Source: Bacteroides congonensis (GTDB taxonomy: Bacteria; Bacteroidota; Bacteroidia; Bacteroidales; Bacteroidaceae). From it: a DNA stretch of 64,000 nucleotides. Positions 36,283-44,808 of this stretch are shown one piece after another. Under the pieces are notes generated by a model. That model saw nothing but the letters and a program-made list of their open reading frames with translations. It was not told where the DNA came from and made no database searches. The stretch lies in contig NZ_FQXY01000007.1 of assembly GCF_900130125.1 (NCBI RefSeq), positions 310,001 through 374,000 on the forward strand. Reading direction: 5' to 3'. Each line of letters begins with the position of its first letter. Position 1 is the first letter of the stretch. Both the position numbers and the translations under genes were made by a program.

Positions 36283-36966
36283 ATGAGCAGCACTATTACA
36301 AAGCTCCTGACTTCTTTTTTAGCTTATGGGGTAGCTAATAAGAAAAAGCGTTTCTCGGCAATCGGCCGTTTCTCGAATGGACTGGCTCCGGCTAAAGGTA
36401 AAATCCAGTGGGGATACATCAACAAAGGATATGATATTGTCATTCCTCTAAAGTATGAACGGGCTTTTTCTTTCAAAGAAGGATTAGCGATGGTAGTACT
36501 CAATTCTCAATATGGATACATTGATTGCACGGGACAAATACGGATCCCCCTAAAATTCTCTGCGGCCCACTCATTCGAAGAAGAATGTGCACGGGTATGT
36601 AACGATGGATTATGGGGACTGATTGACAGACAAGGAAACTATATTCTTCCGCCGATTTACAATCAGATAGAACAATTTACGGAAGGACTGGCCCTCGTCT
36701 CCCTAAACAATAAGGTAGGATTCATCAACATGAAAGGCGAAGTCGTCATTCCGTTAGAATATGACAACGGATGCCCTTTCTCGGAAGGACTGGCTGCCGT
36801 CTGCATTGAAAGTCAATCGTCCAAATGGGGATATATAGACAAAGACAACAAGGAAATACTTCCTTTCAAATATGATATTGCAGAACCCTTTTATTGCAAT
36901 ATAGCACGAGTGGGTCTCTATGGAAAAAGCATGAAAATCAACAAACAGGGCAGTGAATGTCTGTAA
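36283..36966 (+). CDS. WG-repeat protein
   Basis: A 227-residue protein built of about five or six WG repeats of roughly 30-35 residues (units beginning WGYINKG, YGYIDCTG, WGLIDRQG, VGFINMKG and WGYIDKDN, each with a following hydrophobic ..IP.KYD strand pair). WG repeats form beta-structures of unknown, probably binding, role. No clear signal peptide is visible. The gene starts about 40 bp after the structured RNA, possibly on the same transcript, and ends at a terminator. Confidence 0.85.
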   Translation: MSSTITKLLTSFLAYGVANKKKRFSAIGRFSNGLAPAKGKIQWGYINKGYDIVIPLKYERAFSFKEGLAMVVLNSQYGYIDCTGQIRIPLKFSAAHSFEEECARVCNDGLWGLIDRQGNYILPPIYNQIEQFTEGLALVSLNNKVGFINMKGEVVIPLEYDNGCPFSEGLAAVCIESQSSKWGYIDKDNKEILPFKYDIAEPFYCNIARVGLYGKSMKINKQGSECL

Positions 36967-37021
36967 ACAACCACTCTACGCATCAATTCATCTCAACAAA
37001 CGACATTCTGTTCTAAAACAT

Positions 37022-37053
37022 GAGGGTGTCCCGAAAAGGATACCCTCAATTTT
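37022..37053 (+). terminator. Terminator after the WG-repeat gene
   Basis: Ten-base stem GAGGGTGTCC/GGATACCCTC (one G-T pair), loop CGAAAA, then AATTTTTTG. Confidence 0.85.
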
Positions 37054-37111
37054 TTGTGTATAAAGAGAATGCTTGAAAAAGTCACCTCATTATTCGTACA
37101 TTGGAGCCCGC

Positions 37112-38086
37112 TTAACCCTTAATTTGTAAATTATGTTCATCGGAATACCCAAATAAATATTTCTTCTCCGCCGCTTGCCGATAAGCCTCAATCAATTCGC
37201 TCATCACTTCCGCCACCGACTGCCGACGGGATATAATGGAAGAAACCTGTCCTATTTCCAGTTCACCTTCTTCCAGATCGCCTTCAAACATACCTTTTTT
37301 GGCACGTCCCTTTCCCAACAGCATTCTCAATTCTTCGGGAGAAGCGCCATTATCTTCCGCCTTTTCCACTGCATACCGGAAACCATTCTTCACCAGACGT
37401 GTCGGAGCCAGTTTCTTCAATAACAACTTAGTATCCCCCTCGCCAAGGCTCAAACAATAATCCTTAAACACCGGACTTGCCGAACTCTCTTCAGTCAAAG
37501 CAAAACGGGTTCCCATCTGCACTCCTTCAGCTCCCAAGACCATGGCAGCCAATATGCCTTCTCCCGTTCCGATACCACCGGCAGCTATCAGCGGTAAGGT
37601 TGTAGCTTCACGTACGGCAGGAATCAGACAGAAAGTTGTTGTTTCTTCACGACCGTTATGTCCGCCGGCTTCGAACCCTTCAGCCACTACCGCATCTACT
37701 CCTGCTTCTTCACACTTCACAGCGAAACGCGAGGAAGAAACCACATGAACAACTGTAATTCCACGTTCTTTCAACCATCCTGTCCATGTTTTCGGATTTC
37801 CGGCAGAAGTAAAAACAACCTTCACTCCCTCCTCTACCACGATATTCATAATTTCCTCTATTTGAGGATACATCAAAGGTATGTTCACACCAAAAGGAAG
37901 TTCCGTAGCCGCACGGCATTTACGGATATGCTCACGCAAAGTTTCAGGATGCATGGAACCTGCACCGAGCAGCCCCAATCCACCTGCATTACTCACTGCG
38001 GAAGCAAGCCGCCAACCGCTACACCATACCATTCCACCTTGAATTATAGGATGCTGAATCCCTAGAAGAGAAGTTATTCTGTTCAT
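37112..38086 (-). CDS. Nitronate monooxygenase / FabK-like FMN enzyme
   Basis: TIM-barrel flavoenzyme of 324 residues of the 2-nitropropane dioxygenase family. Visible are GIQHPIIQGGMVW at the start, the FMN-phosphate loops LIAAGGIGTGEG and GAEGVQMGTRF, and the catalytic-type His in EGFEAGGHNG. The family includes true nitronate monooxygenases and the enoyl-ACP reductase FabK; the sequence does not decide which. A single gene on the minus strand. Confidence 0.85.
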   Translation of the reverse strand: MNRITSLLGIQHPIIQGGMVWCSGWRLASAVSNAGGLGLLGAGSMHPETLREHIRKCRAATELPFGVNIPLMYPQIEEIMNIVVEEGVKVVFTSAGNPKTWTGWLKERGITVVHVVSSSRFAVKCEEAGVDAVVAEGFEAGGHNGREETTTFCLIPAVREATTLPLIAAGGIGTGEGILAAMVLGAEGVQMGTRFALTEESSASPVFKDYCLSLGEGDTKLLLKKLAPTRLVKNGFRYAVEKAEDNGASPEELRMLLGKGRAKKGMFEGDLEEGELEIGQVSSIISRRQSVAEVMSELIEAYRQAAEKKYLFGYSDEHNLQIKG

Positions 38087-38157
38087 AATTAATAATTTAT
38101 CAATGAGCTAATGATTCCATATCCCTATGAGAAAGCATTAGTACATATATAACGCCC

Positions 38158-38886
38158 TTACCGGGCAATCTGTTCGATTGGTTTATTTATCAGCACAGTC
38201 GTCGAGTCTCCATAAGTCCGCAGAACCTCCAAGGTACGGGCATGATTATCTCTCCCTGTCTTATTCCAAAATTCTTTCGTAAAGACGGCCATCAGATCAA
38301 GTCCGCCGATAGTTCCGCCATTGATATATACTCCGCTGCTACCAAACAAAGGAATAGGGCTGTCCATCACTACCGAATTCACAAACATCCCATTGGCACG
38401 CTCACTCAACTGGCGGAAACGTACTCCGCTCGCCTGTATCTCATCCAAAGACTTACGCATCCCCTTTGCCATCGGATTACGCGCCCAGTTGGAGTATGAT
38501 CTTTGATGGCGCAGCTCGTAGAAAGGATCCCCCCGCCAGGTATTCTTATCCACCCTTATCTTTTTCTGATAGACGGGATCCCAATTGAAACGGGTATTTG
38601 CCTTATACGGCATCAGGCTCAACACCACTTTCGGTTTAGGTAATGCTTCGGGCAGCGATTCGTCAGGCAGCATCCACTTCTTCTCCTCCGACATCCTGGG
38701 ACTTCCCACCGCGCCGCCGAAATCAATCGACTTTACAGCATCCATATTTAAGTGCAACTCCTGGTCACTATCCAGCAACTTCTTCAGATGCAATGAGTCT
38801 TGCGCCGTCCAGACTTGCGAATACGCAAGTAAAGTTACAAAACACAATGCCATAGTTGCCCAAAAACGTTTCATCAATCTATTCAT
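38158..38886 (-). CDS. Exported protein of unknown function (DUF4858-like)
   Basis: A 242-residue protein with a signal peptide ending near residue 24 (LLAYSQV). I recognise no enzymatic motif. It has an N-terminal stretch resembling Bacteroides proteins assigned to DUF4858 (recalled, not searched), and a Gly-rich region near 185-200 (SSGVYINGGTIGGLDLMAVF). Met5 (38874) is an equally good start. Its 3' neighbour is the nitronate monooxygenase-like gene, 71 bp away. Confidence 0.7.
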   Translation of the reverse strand: MNRLMKRFWATMALCFVTLLAYSQVWTAQDSLHLKKLLDSDQELHLNMDAVKSIDFGGAVGSPRMSEEKKWMLPDESLPEALPKPKVVLSLMPYKANTRFNWDPVYQKKIRVDKNTWRGDPFYELRHQRSYSNWARNPMAKGMRKSLDEIQASGVRFRQLSERANGMFVNSVVMDSPIPLFGSSGVYINGGTIGGLDLMAVFTKEFWNKTGRDNHARTLEVLRTYGDSTTVLINKPIEQIAR

Positions 38887-39071
38887 CCTCTTTATTCTTT
38901 CATTACCTAATACCTTTCAAACGCTTCATACATACCTGCCTCAACCCGATTTTCAGCAGTCCATTGAGCGTAGCAAGCCCCTGTCAGCAGTAAAAAGACT
39001 ACTGATACAAACAAACGTTCCTACATGAATGTTTTCTATTTCTTATTCCGGACGCAACTCCTTATTGAGTG

Positions 39072-39602
39072 TCACCACCAACGATAGCCCGATCCGCAAA
39101 GCGGCTCGTCATAGCATGGATCAATCGTCCAACGGGTCTTCGGATATTGCCGTTCTTCCCACCAGCTACGGTAACAGGCGGCTGCATCGAGCACCTCCTC
39201 GTCGGTCAGGAAATAGATTGCTTCATAATTTTCAGCATTCGCCAACACCATTTTGCAACCCATTGACGGCGGTGTGCCCTGACGGATATACTCAATCACC
39301 CAAAGCATACATTCACCCAACCGAATCTTACCGTTGTTCGTATTATAAACCGACGGGAAAGAGGGTATAATTGTCAGATCTTCTGCATATTTTAAAAGTT
39401 CGGGAATATCCTCTTCCATGAAATGAGGAACTTCCACCACTCCTTTATCATTCTTCATCTTATACGTACCCGACTTCAATTGCTTCACAAAAAGAGCAAC
39501 ATCCGGATTGTTATAATCCATTTCTTCGCTGCTGCATCCACTGAACGATACAATCAGGCAAAGTGCCATCCACAGCATTACAAGTGTCTTTTTCATTTTC
39601 AT
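39072..39602 (-). CDS. Lipoprotein of unknown function (DUF4943-like)
   Basis: A 176-residue predicted lipoprotein: MKMKKTLVMLW start, hydrophobic core and lipobox FSGC, with the Cys near residue 23 followed by SSEEMD. The mature part is acidic and ends in an aromatic run (GSGYRWW). It follows the anti-sigma/beta-barrel gene closely (its start overlaps or abuts the stop at 39608) and so belongs to the ECF sigma operon. Function unknown. Confidence 0.75.
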   Translation of the reverse strand: MKMKKTLVMLWMALCLIVSFSGCSSEEMDYNNPDVALFVKQLKSGTYKMKNDKGVVEVPHFMEEDIPELLKYAEDLTIIPSFPSVYNTNNGKIRLGECMLWVIEYIRQGTPPSMGCKMVLANAENYEAIYFLTDEEVLDAAACYRSWWEERQYPKTRWTIDPCYDEPLCGSGYRWW

Positions 39603-39607
39603 AAGGA

Positions 39608-40654
39608 TTAATACGTCATGCGAAGTCCGCAAAGTAAATTAAAATTAGTCGGCCGTTTCGTGCGTACCGTAGCCAGTTTCGAATCAGTGCTGAAATGATG
39701 CGAAATACCGGGTTCGGCAAAGAGCGCAAGCCGGTCATTAATTTTATAATTGATTCCAATGCCGGCAGTCACTGCCAGTTGGACAGGTTCTTCCTTGAAA
39801 CTGTTGTCCGGAGCACCGGCTATGCATTTATCCGCTATCCCGCCTACGGTAGCGTAAAGGTCAATTTTCTTCGTATCCACCAACGTCACGTTTACCCGGA
39901 CAGGGATACCTAGATAATGCAAATGTTGTCCTGCCGAACGGAGATTGGAATAAAGCAGTCCTGTTTCTATCCCCAGGTAATCATTCAATTTTCGTTCTAC
40001 TGTCACCCCTGCGGAAACCGGCATTTTATAAGTACCGTCCTCTGCCGGAAGTGCAGTACCTAACTGCGCTTTTATCGCCCAGCGATGTCTCTTCACAACT
40101 TTTTCGGGAGTAACAGCCGGACTTGCGGTTTCTTCCTGCATAGTAGATGATTCCGTATTTCCATTTGCAGCCTGCCAATAACCATTATAACCTTGATTAC
40201 CGTAACGATTGCCACTTCCCGTAGTAGTCGACGAAAAAGAGAACGACATGGAGAAGGTAATAGAAAGCGAATCCTCCTCTTCCACACATTGCGACAACAT
40301 ACCGAAAGACTTAGGAGCCGGTTTCGGCAAAACAGGTTCCACCGGCAATGGCAGTTGATTGACACGTATTCCGTCTCCATCCATCTGTCCCCCATTCGTC
40401 ACGGCTATCTTCGTAAATGCTTCTTCCATCTCTTCCTTGGGAGAGAAATACAGGAAAGTAGCCGACGAAGCCGCCAAAACGAGCAATACAGATGCCGCAG
40501 CCGCCACACGGAAGAGCAGAATCCGACGGCGATGTTGGCAAGCCACAGGAATATCCTGCGATAGCTCTTCCCAAAAGCCATCCCGGACACTCATCCCTGC
40601 ATCAGCAAGACGCGTGCGAAACAGATCGGTTATTTCATCATTTTCTTTCTTCAT
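39608..40654 (-). CDS. Anti-sigma-like protein fused to an outer-membrane beta-barrel domain
   Basis: A 348-residue protein with an unusual order. The N-terminal cytoplasmic part (1-44) contains DLFRTRLADAGMSVRDGFWEEL, typical of short anti-sigma regions in Bacteroides. One membrane helix (about 45-68) follows, then a periplasmic Ser/Gly/Asn-rich linker (about 75-190), then a C-terminal domain of alternating strands (about 195-348) resembling PF13568-type outer-membrane beta-barrel proteins and ending in an aromatic (LLCGLRMTY). It overlaps the ECF sigma gene by 17 bp, which supports a sigma/anti-sigma pair. An inner-membrane helix ahead of a barrel-like domain is hard to place in one membrane. 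Confidence 0.75.
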   Translation of the reverse strand: MKKENDEITDLFRTRLADAGMSVRDGFWEELSQDIPVACQHRRRILLFRVAAAASVLLVLAASSATFLYFSPKEEMEEAFTKIAVTNGGQMDGDGIRVNQLPLPVEPVLPKPAPKSFGMLSQCVEEEDSLSITFSMSFSFSSTTTGSGNRYGNQGYNGYWQAANGNTESSTMQEETASPAVTPEKVVKRHRWAIKAQLGTALPAEDGTYKMPVSAGVTVERKLNDYLGIETGLLYSNLRSAGQHLHYLGIPVRVNVTLVDTKKIDLYATVGGIADKCIAGAPDNSFKEEPVQLAVTAGIGINYKINDRLALFAEPGISHHFSTDSKLATVRTKRPTNFNLLCGLRMTY

Positions 40655-41189
40655 TGTTCCTATACTCTTTAATTCTTTTTGCTAACAAATATTTGGCGCG
40701 ATGCAACTGCGAAGTAGACGAATGTTCCTTAATGTGAAGCATCCTGGCTATCTCCTTGTGCGACTTTTCTTCAAACACATAAAGGTTGAAAACGGTTCGG
40801 CAACCATCCGGCAATTCGGCAATGAATGCCATCAACTGCTCTTCGGAGATTCCAGCCCCTCCTCCCGAGTCCGATATATCGGGGATATCGGGAAGTTGCT
40901 CTTCATGCACTACCAACTGGCTGACTCGTTTCTCCCGTCTCAAATAATCGAGTGATTGAGTGACCATCACCCGGGTTATCCATGTGCAGAGCGAAGATTC
41001 GCCCCTGAAGGAGAAGTTGGTAAAAATCTTGATGAAACCGTCATGCAGTACATCGTGCGCCGCATCCATATCGCCCGTATAGCGGAAACAAACCGCCAGC
41101 ATCTGTTTGGAATAGAGAGTGTAAAGTTCCTTTCGGGCTGAATCCTTTCCTGCCCGACAGCCCTTTACCAGTTCTATCTCGTTTTCCAA
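40638..41189 (-). CDS. ECF RNA polymerase sigma factor
   Basis: Sigma-70 family group 4 factor of 183 residues. Region 2 covers about 20-90 (DAAHDVLHDGFIKIF and WITRVMVTQSLDYLRR) and region 4 about 115-170 (ELPDGCRTVFNLYVFEEKSHKEIA), with an acidic spacer between. It probably controls its own operon with the downstream anti-sigma fusion and lipoprotein. No ATG is available near the start: the frame opens with TTG at 41189 or ATT at 41195, and the next ATG (residue 30) would remove part of region 2. Confidence 0.9.
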   Translation of the reverse strand: MENEIELVKGCRAGKDSARKELYTLYSKQMLAVCFRYTGDMDAAHDVLHDGFIKIFTNFSFRGESSLCTWITRVMVTQSLDYLRREKRVSQLVVHEEQLPDIPDISDSGGGAGISEEQLMAFIAELPDGCRTVFNLYVFEEKSHKEIARMLHIKEHSSTSQLHRAKYLLAKRIKEYRNNEERK

Positions 41190-41357
41190 GTCAATTACCT
41201 TTTTTAAAATCGAACGTATGTCTGCGTCGTTTTATCCATTAGACGCAAGAGTTTGAGGAATGCTGCAACAGAAAATGTTAAAGAATACAAATACAAAAGT
41301 TTTTTCTGAAGCATATGCAAAAACAGGGAAGATGGGAAACAGTCTTCAGATACAAAT

Positions 41358-41414
41358 AACGCGGATAACGCGGATTCTTTTTATCAAAGTCTTACTATCC
41401 GTGTCATCCGCGTT
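41358..41414 (-). terminator. Inverted repeat downstream of nadC
   Basis: Arms of 18 bp (16 matching), built from repeated ACGCGGAT, around a 21-nt loop. It lies 45 nt past the nadC stop, with a T-rich stretch on the minus strand. Probably a terminator, though the loop is large. Confidence 0.5.
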
Positions 41415-41458
41415 ACGCGCGTCTTAAGAAATCTTCATGACAATCTTCTCTTTTTCAT

Positions 41459-42307
41459 TTAGCAGGCCTTGAAGCTCATGTCCAGTCCTTTCACTGAATG
41501 AGTCAGAGCACCTACGGAGATGAAATCTACGCCACATTCGGCATAGTCACGAAGAGTGTCAAAAGTGATACCGCCTGAAGATTCGGTTTCGTATTTGCCG
41601 GCTACCATCTCTACTGCCTTTTTCGTCATTTCGGGAGTGAAGTTATCAAACATGATACGGTCTACCCCACCGAGATCAAGAACTTGTTGCAGTTCGTCGA
41701 AGCTGCGGACTTCTATTTCTATTTTCAGGTCTTTCCCTTTTTCTTTGCAATATTCTTTAGCACGGGTGATAGCCTTGTCAATTCCTCCGGCAAAGTCCAC
41801 ATGATTATCTTTCAAAAGAATCATGTCGAACAGACCGATGCGATGATTCACACCGCCACCGATTTTCACAGCCATCTTTTCGAGAATACGCATCCCCGGA
41901 GTCGTCTTGCGGGTATCCAGTACGCGGGTATTTGTGCCTTCCAGTTTCTTTGCATATTTGCGGGTCATTGTGGCGATACCGCTCATACGTTGCATCACGT
42001 TCAGCATCAGGCGTTCGGTCTGAAGCAGTGACTGCACTTTTCCTTCCACTACCATCGCTACATCGCCCGGTTTCACTTCCGTTCCGTCATTAATAAAGAC
42101 TTCGACTTTCATAGTCGGGTCGAAACGGTTGAAGATTTCCTTAGCCACTTCGATGCCTGCCAGTACGCCGGCTTCTTTGATAAGCAATTTTGATTTTCCC
42201 ATTGCCGCAGCGGGGATACATGAAAGGGTGGTATGGTCACCATCACCTATATCTTCTGCAAAAGCAAGGTCGATCAGTTTGTCGATCAGTTCTTTTTCCT
42301 TATTCAT
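41459..42307 (-). CDS. nadC: Quinolinate phosphoribosyltransferase
   Basis: Makes nicotinate mononucleotide from quinolinate and PRPP in NAD synthesis. The 282 residues show the family phrases EDIGDGDHTTLS near the start, MSGIATMTRKY, DTRKTTPGMR with the PRPP/quinolinate Arg and Lys, GGVNHRIGLFDMILLKDNH, and the end motif GVDFISVGALTHS. Start at 42307 is chosen over 42319 because it overlaps the preceding DUF4783 stop by 8 bp, a usual coupled arrangement. No nadA or nadB is in the window. Confidence 0.95.
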   Translation of the reverse strand: MNKEKELIDKLIDLAFAEDIGDGDHTTLSCIPAAAMGKSKLLIKEAGVLAGIEVAKEIFNRFDPTMKVEVFINDGTEVKPGDVAMVVEGKVQSLLQTERLMLNVMQRMSGIATMTRKYAKKLEGTNTRVLDTRKTTPGMRILEKMAVKIGGGVNHRIGLFDMILLKDNHVDFAGGIDKAITRAKEYCKEKGKDLKIEIEVRSFDELQQVLDLGGVDRIMFDNFTPEMTKKAVEMVAGKYETESSGGITFDTLRDYAECGVDFISVGALTHSVKGLDMSFKAC

Positions 42308-42692
42308 TGATTTTGTCAATTCTTATTTGGTGTATTAAACATTTATCCTGTACTTTCTTGAGGAAACAATTCACGCGGAAGTTCCCCTTAGTAGTAGCCA
42401 ACGTTCCGATAACGAAACTTGATTCGTCCCGTTTTCCCTGATGGTTCACGTTAAATCCGCTGACTTTATTCTCCGTAAAGAATTCCTGCATCGTAGCCAT
42501 TGCTTTCTGCTTGTCAACGTTTGTCGAGCGACCTTGGAGCACCAGGTTTACCTTGTCCCCCATATACTTACTCAGCTCTTGCGAGCTTCCTCTTTTAAAT
42601 GCCGTAATCACTCCTGCCGGTATCTCTTGCGCCATTAGCAACGAGAGGGAAAGAAGCAAAGCGGTCATTCCTACGAGCACTCGTTTTTTCAT
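42300..42692 (-). CDS. Exported DUF4783-like protein
   Basis: A 130-residue protein with a signal peptide (about 1-21, ending LLMAQ). The mature part has the NTF2-like fold feel of DUF4783: amphipathic helices (FKRGSSQELSKYMGD), then strands around SFVIGTLATTKGNFRVN and a final CLIHQIRIDK. The function is not known. Its gene overlaps nadC by 8 bp and is read from the promoter motif at 42748-42755. Confidence 0.82.
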   Translation of the reverse strand: MKKRVLVGMTALLLSLSLLMAQEIPAGVITAFKRGSSQELSKYMGDKVNLVLQGRSTNVDKQKAMATMQEFFTENKVSGFNVNHQGKRDESSFVIGTLATTKGNFRVNCFLKKVQDKCLIHQIRIDKINE

Positions 42693-42747
42693 AATTACAA
42701 GCTTTTAAGTTGAAGTTTAAAGACTCAAACTTTCAACTAATGATAGG

Positions 42748-42755
42748 CAAAGGTA
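42748..42755 (-). promoter_or_regulatory. Bacteroides -7 element before DUF4783-nadC
   Basis: TACCTTTG on the minus strand, about 55 nt before the start codon at 42692. It is divergent from the rlmH promoter 33 bp away. Confidence 0.5.
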
Positions 42756-42787
42756 AGCATTAATTGCAGAATAACATAAAAAATGCC

Positions 42788-42795
42788 TATTTTTG
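42788..42795 (+). promoter_or_regulatory. Bacteroides -7 element before rlmH
   Basis: TATTTTTG, 24 nt before the ATG at 42820. It rules out a longer frame beginning at 42793. Confidence 0.5.
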
Positions 42796-42819
42796 TGCAT
42801 TAATCAGAATTATAAAGGC

Positions 42820-43293
42820 ATGAAGACAACTCTGCTCGTCGTAGGACGAACCGTAGAACAACACTATATTACAGCTATCAACGACTATGTACAGCGTACA
42901 AAACGCTATATCACTTTTGATATGGAAGTGATTCCCGAACTGAAAAACACGAAGAGTCTTTCGATGGAAGTACAGAAAGAAAAGGAAGGTGAGTTAATTT
43001 TGAAAGCGCTCCAACCGGGAGATGTGGTGGTGCTGCTCGACGAACACGGAAAAGAGATGCGTTCCCTTGAATTTGCCGACTACATGAAACGGAAAATGAA
43101 TACGGTCAACAAACGGCTGGTTTTCATTATCGGTGGCCCTTACGGCTTCTCCGAGAAAGTCTATCAGGCAGCCCATGAGAAGATTTCAATGTCGAAAATG
43201 ACTTTCTCGCATCAAATGATACGACTGATATTCGTGGAACAGATTTATCGGGCGATGACGATATTGAACGGGGGGCCGTATCATCACGAGTAA
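42820..43293 (+). CDS. rlmH: 23S rRNA pseudouridine-1915 N3-methyltransferase
   Basis: SPOUT methyltransferase of 157 residues acting on helix 69 of 23S rRNA. The SAM-binding knot is visible in FIIGGPYGFSEKVY, followed by the family end SHQMIRLIFVEQIYRAMTILNGGPYHHE, split near residue 140. Length is standard. The start at 42820 follows from the promoter position. Confidence 0.96.
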   Translation: MKTTLLVVGRTVEQHYITAINDYVQRTKRYITFDMEVIPELKNTKSLSMEVQKEKEGELILKALQPGDVVVLLDEHGKEMRSLEFADYMKRKMNTVNKRLVFIIGGPYGFSEKVYQAAHEKISMSKMTFSHQMIRLIFVEQIYRAMTILNGGPYHHE

Positions 43294-43393
43294 AAACATG
43301 CCGGTGACGGTGTTAAAAGGAGTTACCCGCTTGGTTAATCTGAAATAAAATAGTTCCTTTGTAAAAAAGATAAAGTCTCATTAACTATAGACC

Positions 43394-43702
43394 ATGGAAC
43401 AGAAAGAATACATATCAAAATTGTCTCCCCATTTGTTTTGGGATATAGATATATCGAAGGCTGATATGGATACCTGTCCGGCACAAATTATCCAACGCGT
43501 CTTGGAATATGGCACTCTGGCAGATTGGTTGCTAATACGGTCTTATTATGGATTAGATAAAATCGTATCAGTCTGCAAATCTTTGCGTTCATTGGATCGA
43601 AAAGCTTTAGCATATATCTGTTGTATCTCAAATACCTCCAAAGAAAAATATAGATGTTATCACGAAAGTTTACGGAATCCTACTATTTGGAACACAGAAT
43701 AA
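43394..43702 (+). CDS. Small protein of unknown function (DUF6922-like)
   Basis: A 102-residue soluble protein. The phrase LSPHLFWDIDISKADMD followed by IIQRVLEYGTLADWLLIRSYYG resembles a family often seen in Bacteroidetes next to AbiEii-like nucleotidyltransferases (recalled, not searched). No such partner is present here: the next gene is an HD hydrolase on the other strand, one base away. It may be an orphaned antitoxin-like gene, or simply unrelated. Confidence 0.6.
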   Translation: MEQKEYISKLSPHLFWDIDISKADMDTCPAQIIQRVLEYGTLADWLLIRSYYGLDKIVSVCKSLRSLDRKALAYICCISNTSKEKYRCYHESLRNPTIWNTE

Positions 43703-44347
43703 TCATAATAAAAGCCTAGTCTTTTCTTCTAAATACAACCTATCAAACACTTTAATCAATTTATCTTCACTAGTAATCAATTTCCGTAATTCCGCCAACC
43801 GTCCGGCATTATCCGACTGAGGTATCCATAACTTCAAATATCCCCCTTCCGCATACTTATCATTAAGATGTTTACGAAAGCGAGCATATTGCTGTTCTTT
43901 ATCCATTTCCGGATAATGGGACAATCCATACTGAACGGTACGGCGTAACGTTACCTCGGGATCTATTATACGGTCGGCTTCGGCAACTATTTTTCCATAG
44001 ATACTTCTCGGAATCTGTTTGTTGGATGCACGATGGTCTTCTATCGCTTCTTTCATCTGCAACAGTTGTTCATCCGTAAACCAATGTCGCAAAGTTTCAT
44101 CCGCCATTAATTTCTTGCCGGATACTATATGATGAAACTCACGTCCCTCACACAGTCCCAAGTCATGATAAGTTGCAATCGTATAGACCATCGGCAGATT
44201 GACATCATAATAAGAAGCCAGTTTCAGACTTTCTTCAATTACTTTTTCAACATGGTCTATTTGATGTGCCTTGTCGAAGTTGACATATTGCGGAATTATA
44301 TTCTGCTGAATATACTCACGGAGTTCTATTGGCAAACTAGTATTCAT
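43703..44347 (-). CDS. HD-domain phosphohydrolase
   Basis: A 214-residue metal-dependent hydrolase. The HD signature appears as AHQIDHVEKV (about 24-33), ATYHDLGLC (about 58-66), then a distal His/Asp pair (AIEDHRASNK and VAEADRIIDP). It resembles stand-alone HD proteins related to nucleotide hydrolases. Its start is 5 bp after the queF stop, so it is likely on the queF transcript, but no link to queuosine is known to me. Confidence 0.85.
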   Translation of the reverse strand: MNTSLPIELREYIQQNIIPQYVNFDKAHQIDHVEKVIEESLKLASYYDVNLPMVYTIATYHDLGLCEGREFHHIVSGKKLMADETLRHWFTDEQLLQMKEAIEDHRASNKQIPRSIYGKIVAEADRIIDPEVTLRRTVQYGLSHYPEMDKEQQYARFRKHLNDKYAEGGYLKLWIPQSDNAGRLAELRKLITSEDKLIKVFDRLYLEEKTRLLL

Positions 44348-44352
44348 ATGTA

Positions 44353-44808
44353 CTACTCCCGATTCATCAAACGATGTTCTGCCATTTGCTCAAACTTTGT
44401 TCCCGAACGGCCGTAATTGGCATACGGATAGATAGAGATACCTCCACGGGGAGTAAAGATTCCTGTTACTTCGATATATTTGGGATTCATCAGCCGGATA
44501 AGGTCTTTCATGATGATATTGACGCAGTCTTCGTGGAAAGCACCATGATTACGGAAACTGAAAAGATAGAGTTTCAAACTCTTGCTTTCTACCATTTTTA
44601 TATCAGGAATGTAGCTTATACGTATCTCGGCAAAGTCCGGTTGCCCAGTGATAGGACACAGACTCGTAAATTCAGGGCAGTTGAAACGTACCCAATAGTC
44701 ATTTTCAGGATGCTTATTATCAAAGGCTTCTAATACTTCAGGAGCATAATCTTGCTTATACTCGGTTTTTCTTCCTAATAAGGAAAGTTGGTCTTTTAAT
44801 TCTGTCAT
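44353..44808 (-). CDS. queF: preQ0 reductase (QueF)
   Basis: NADPH-dependent reduction of 7-cyano-7-deazaguanine to preQ1 in queuosine synthesis. The 151 residues are the short, unimodular type: catalytic Cys in [17 protein letters not shown]-motif [15 protein letters not shown] and the substrate Glu in HEDCVN. Start at 44808 fits family length (an in-frame ATG at 44871 would add 21 odd residues). It is separated from queC, the previous step, by 623 bp of repeat-rich DNA. Confidence 0.94.
   Translation of the reverse strand: MTELKDQLSLLGRKTEYKQDYAPEVLEAFDNKHPENDYWVRFNCPEFTSLCPITGQPDFAEIRISYIPDIKMVESKSLKLYLFSFRNHGAFHEDCVNIIMKDLIRLMNPKYIEVTGIFTPRGGISIYPYANYGRSGTKFEQMAEHRLMNRE

Noticed and set aside
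41358..41414. Fourth phased palindrome array
   Set aside because: ACGCGGAT recurs here, but at 10-bp spacing and as one large inverted repeat; no 22-bp period.
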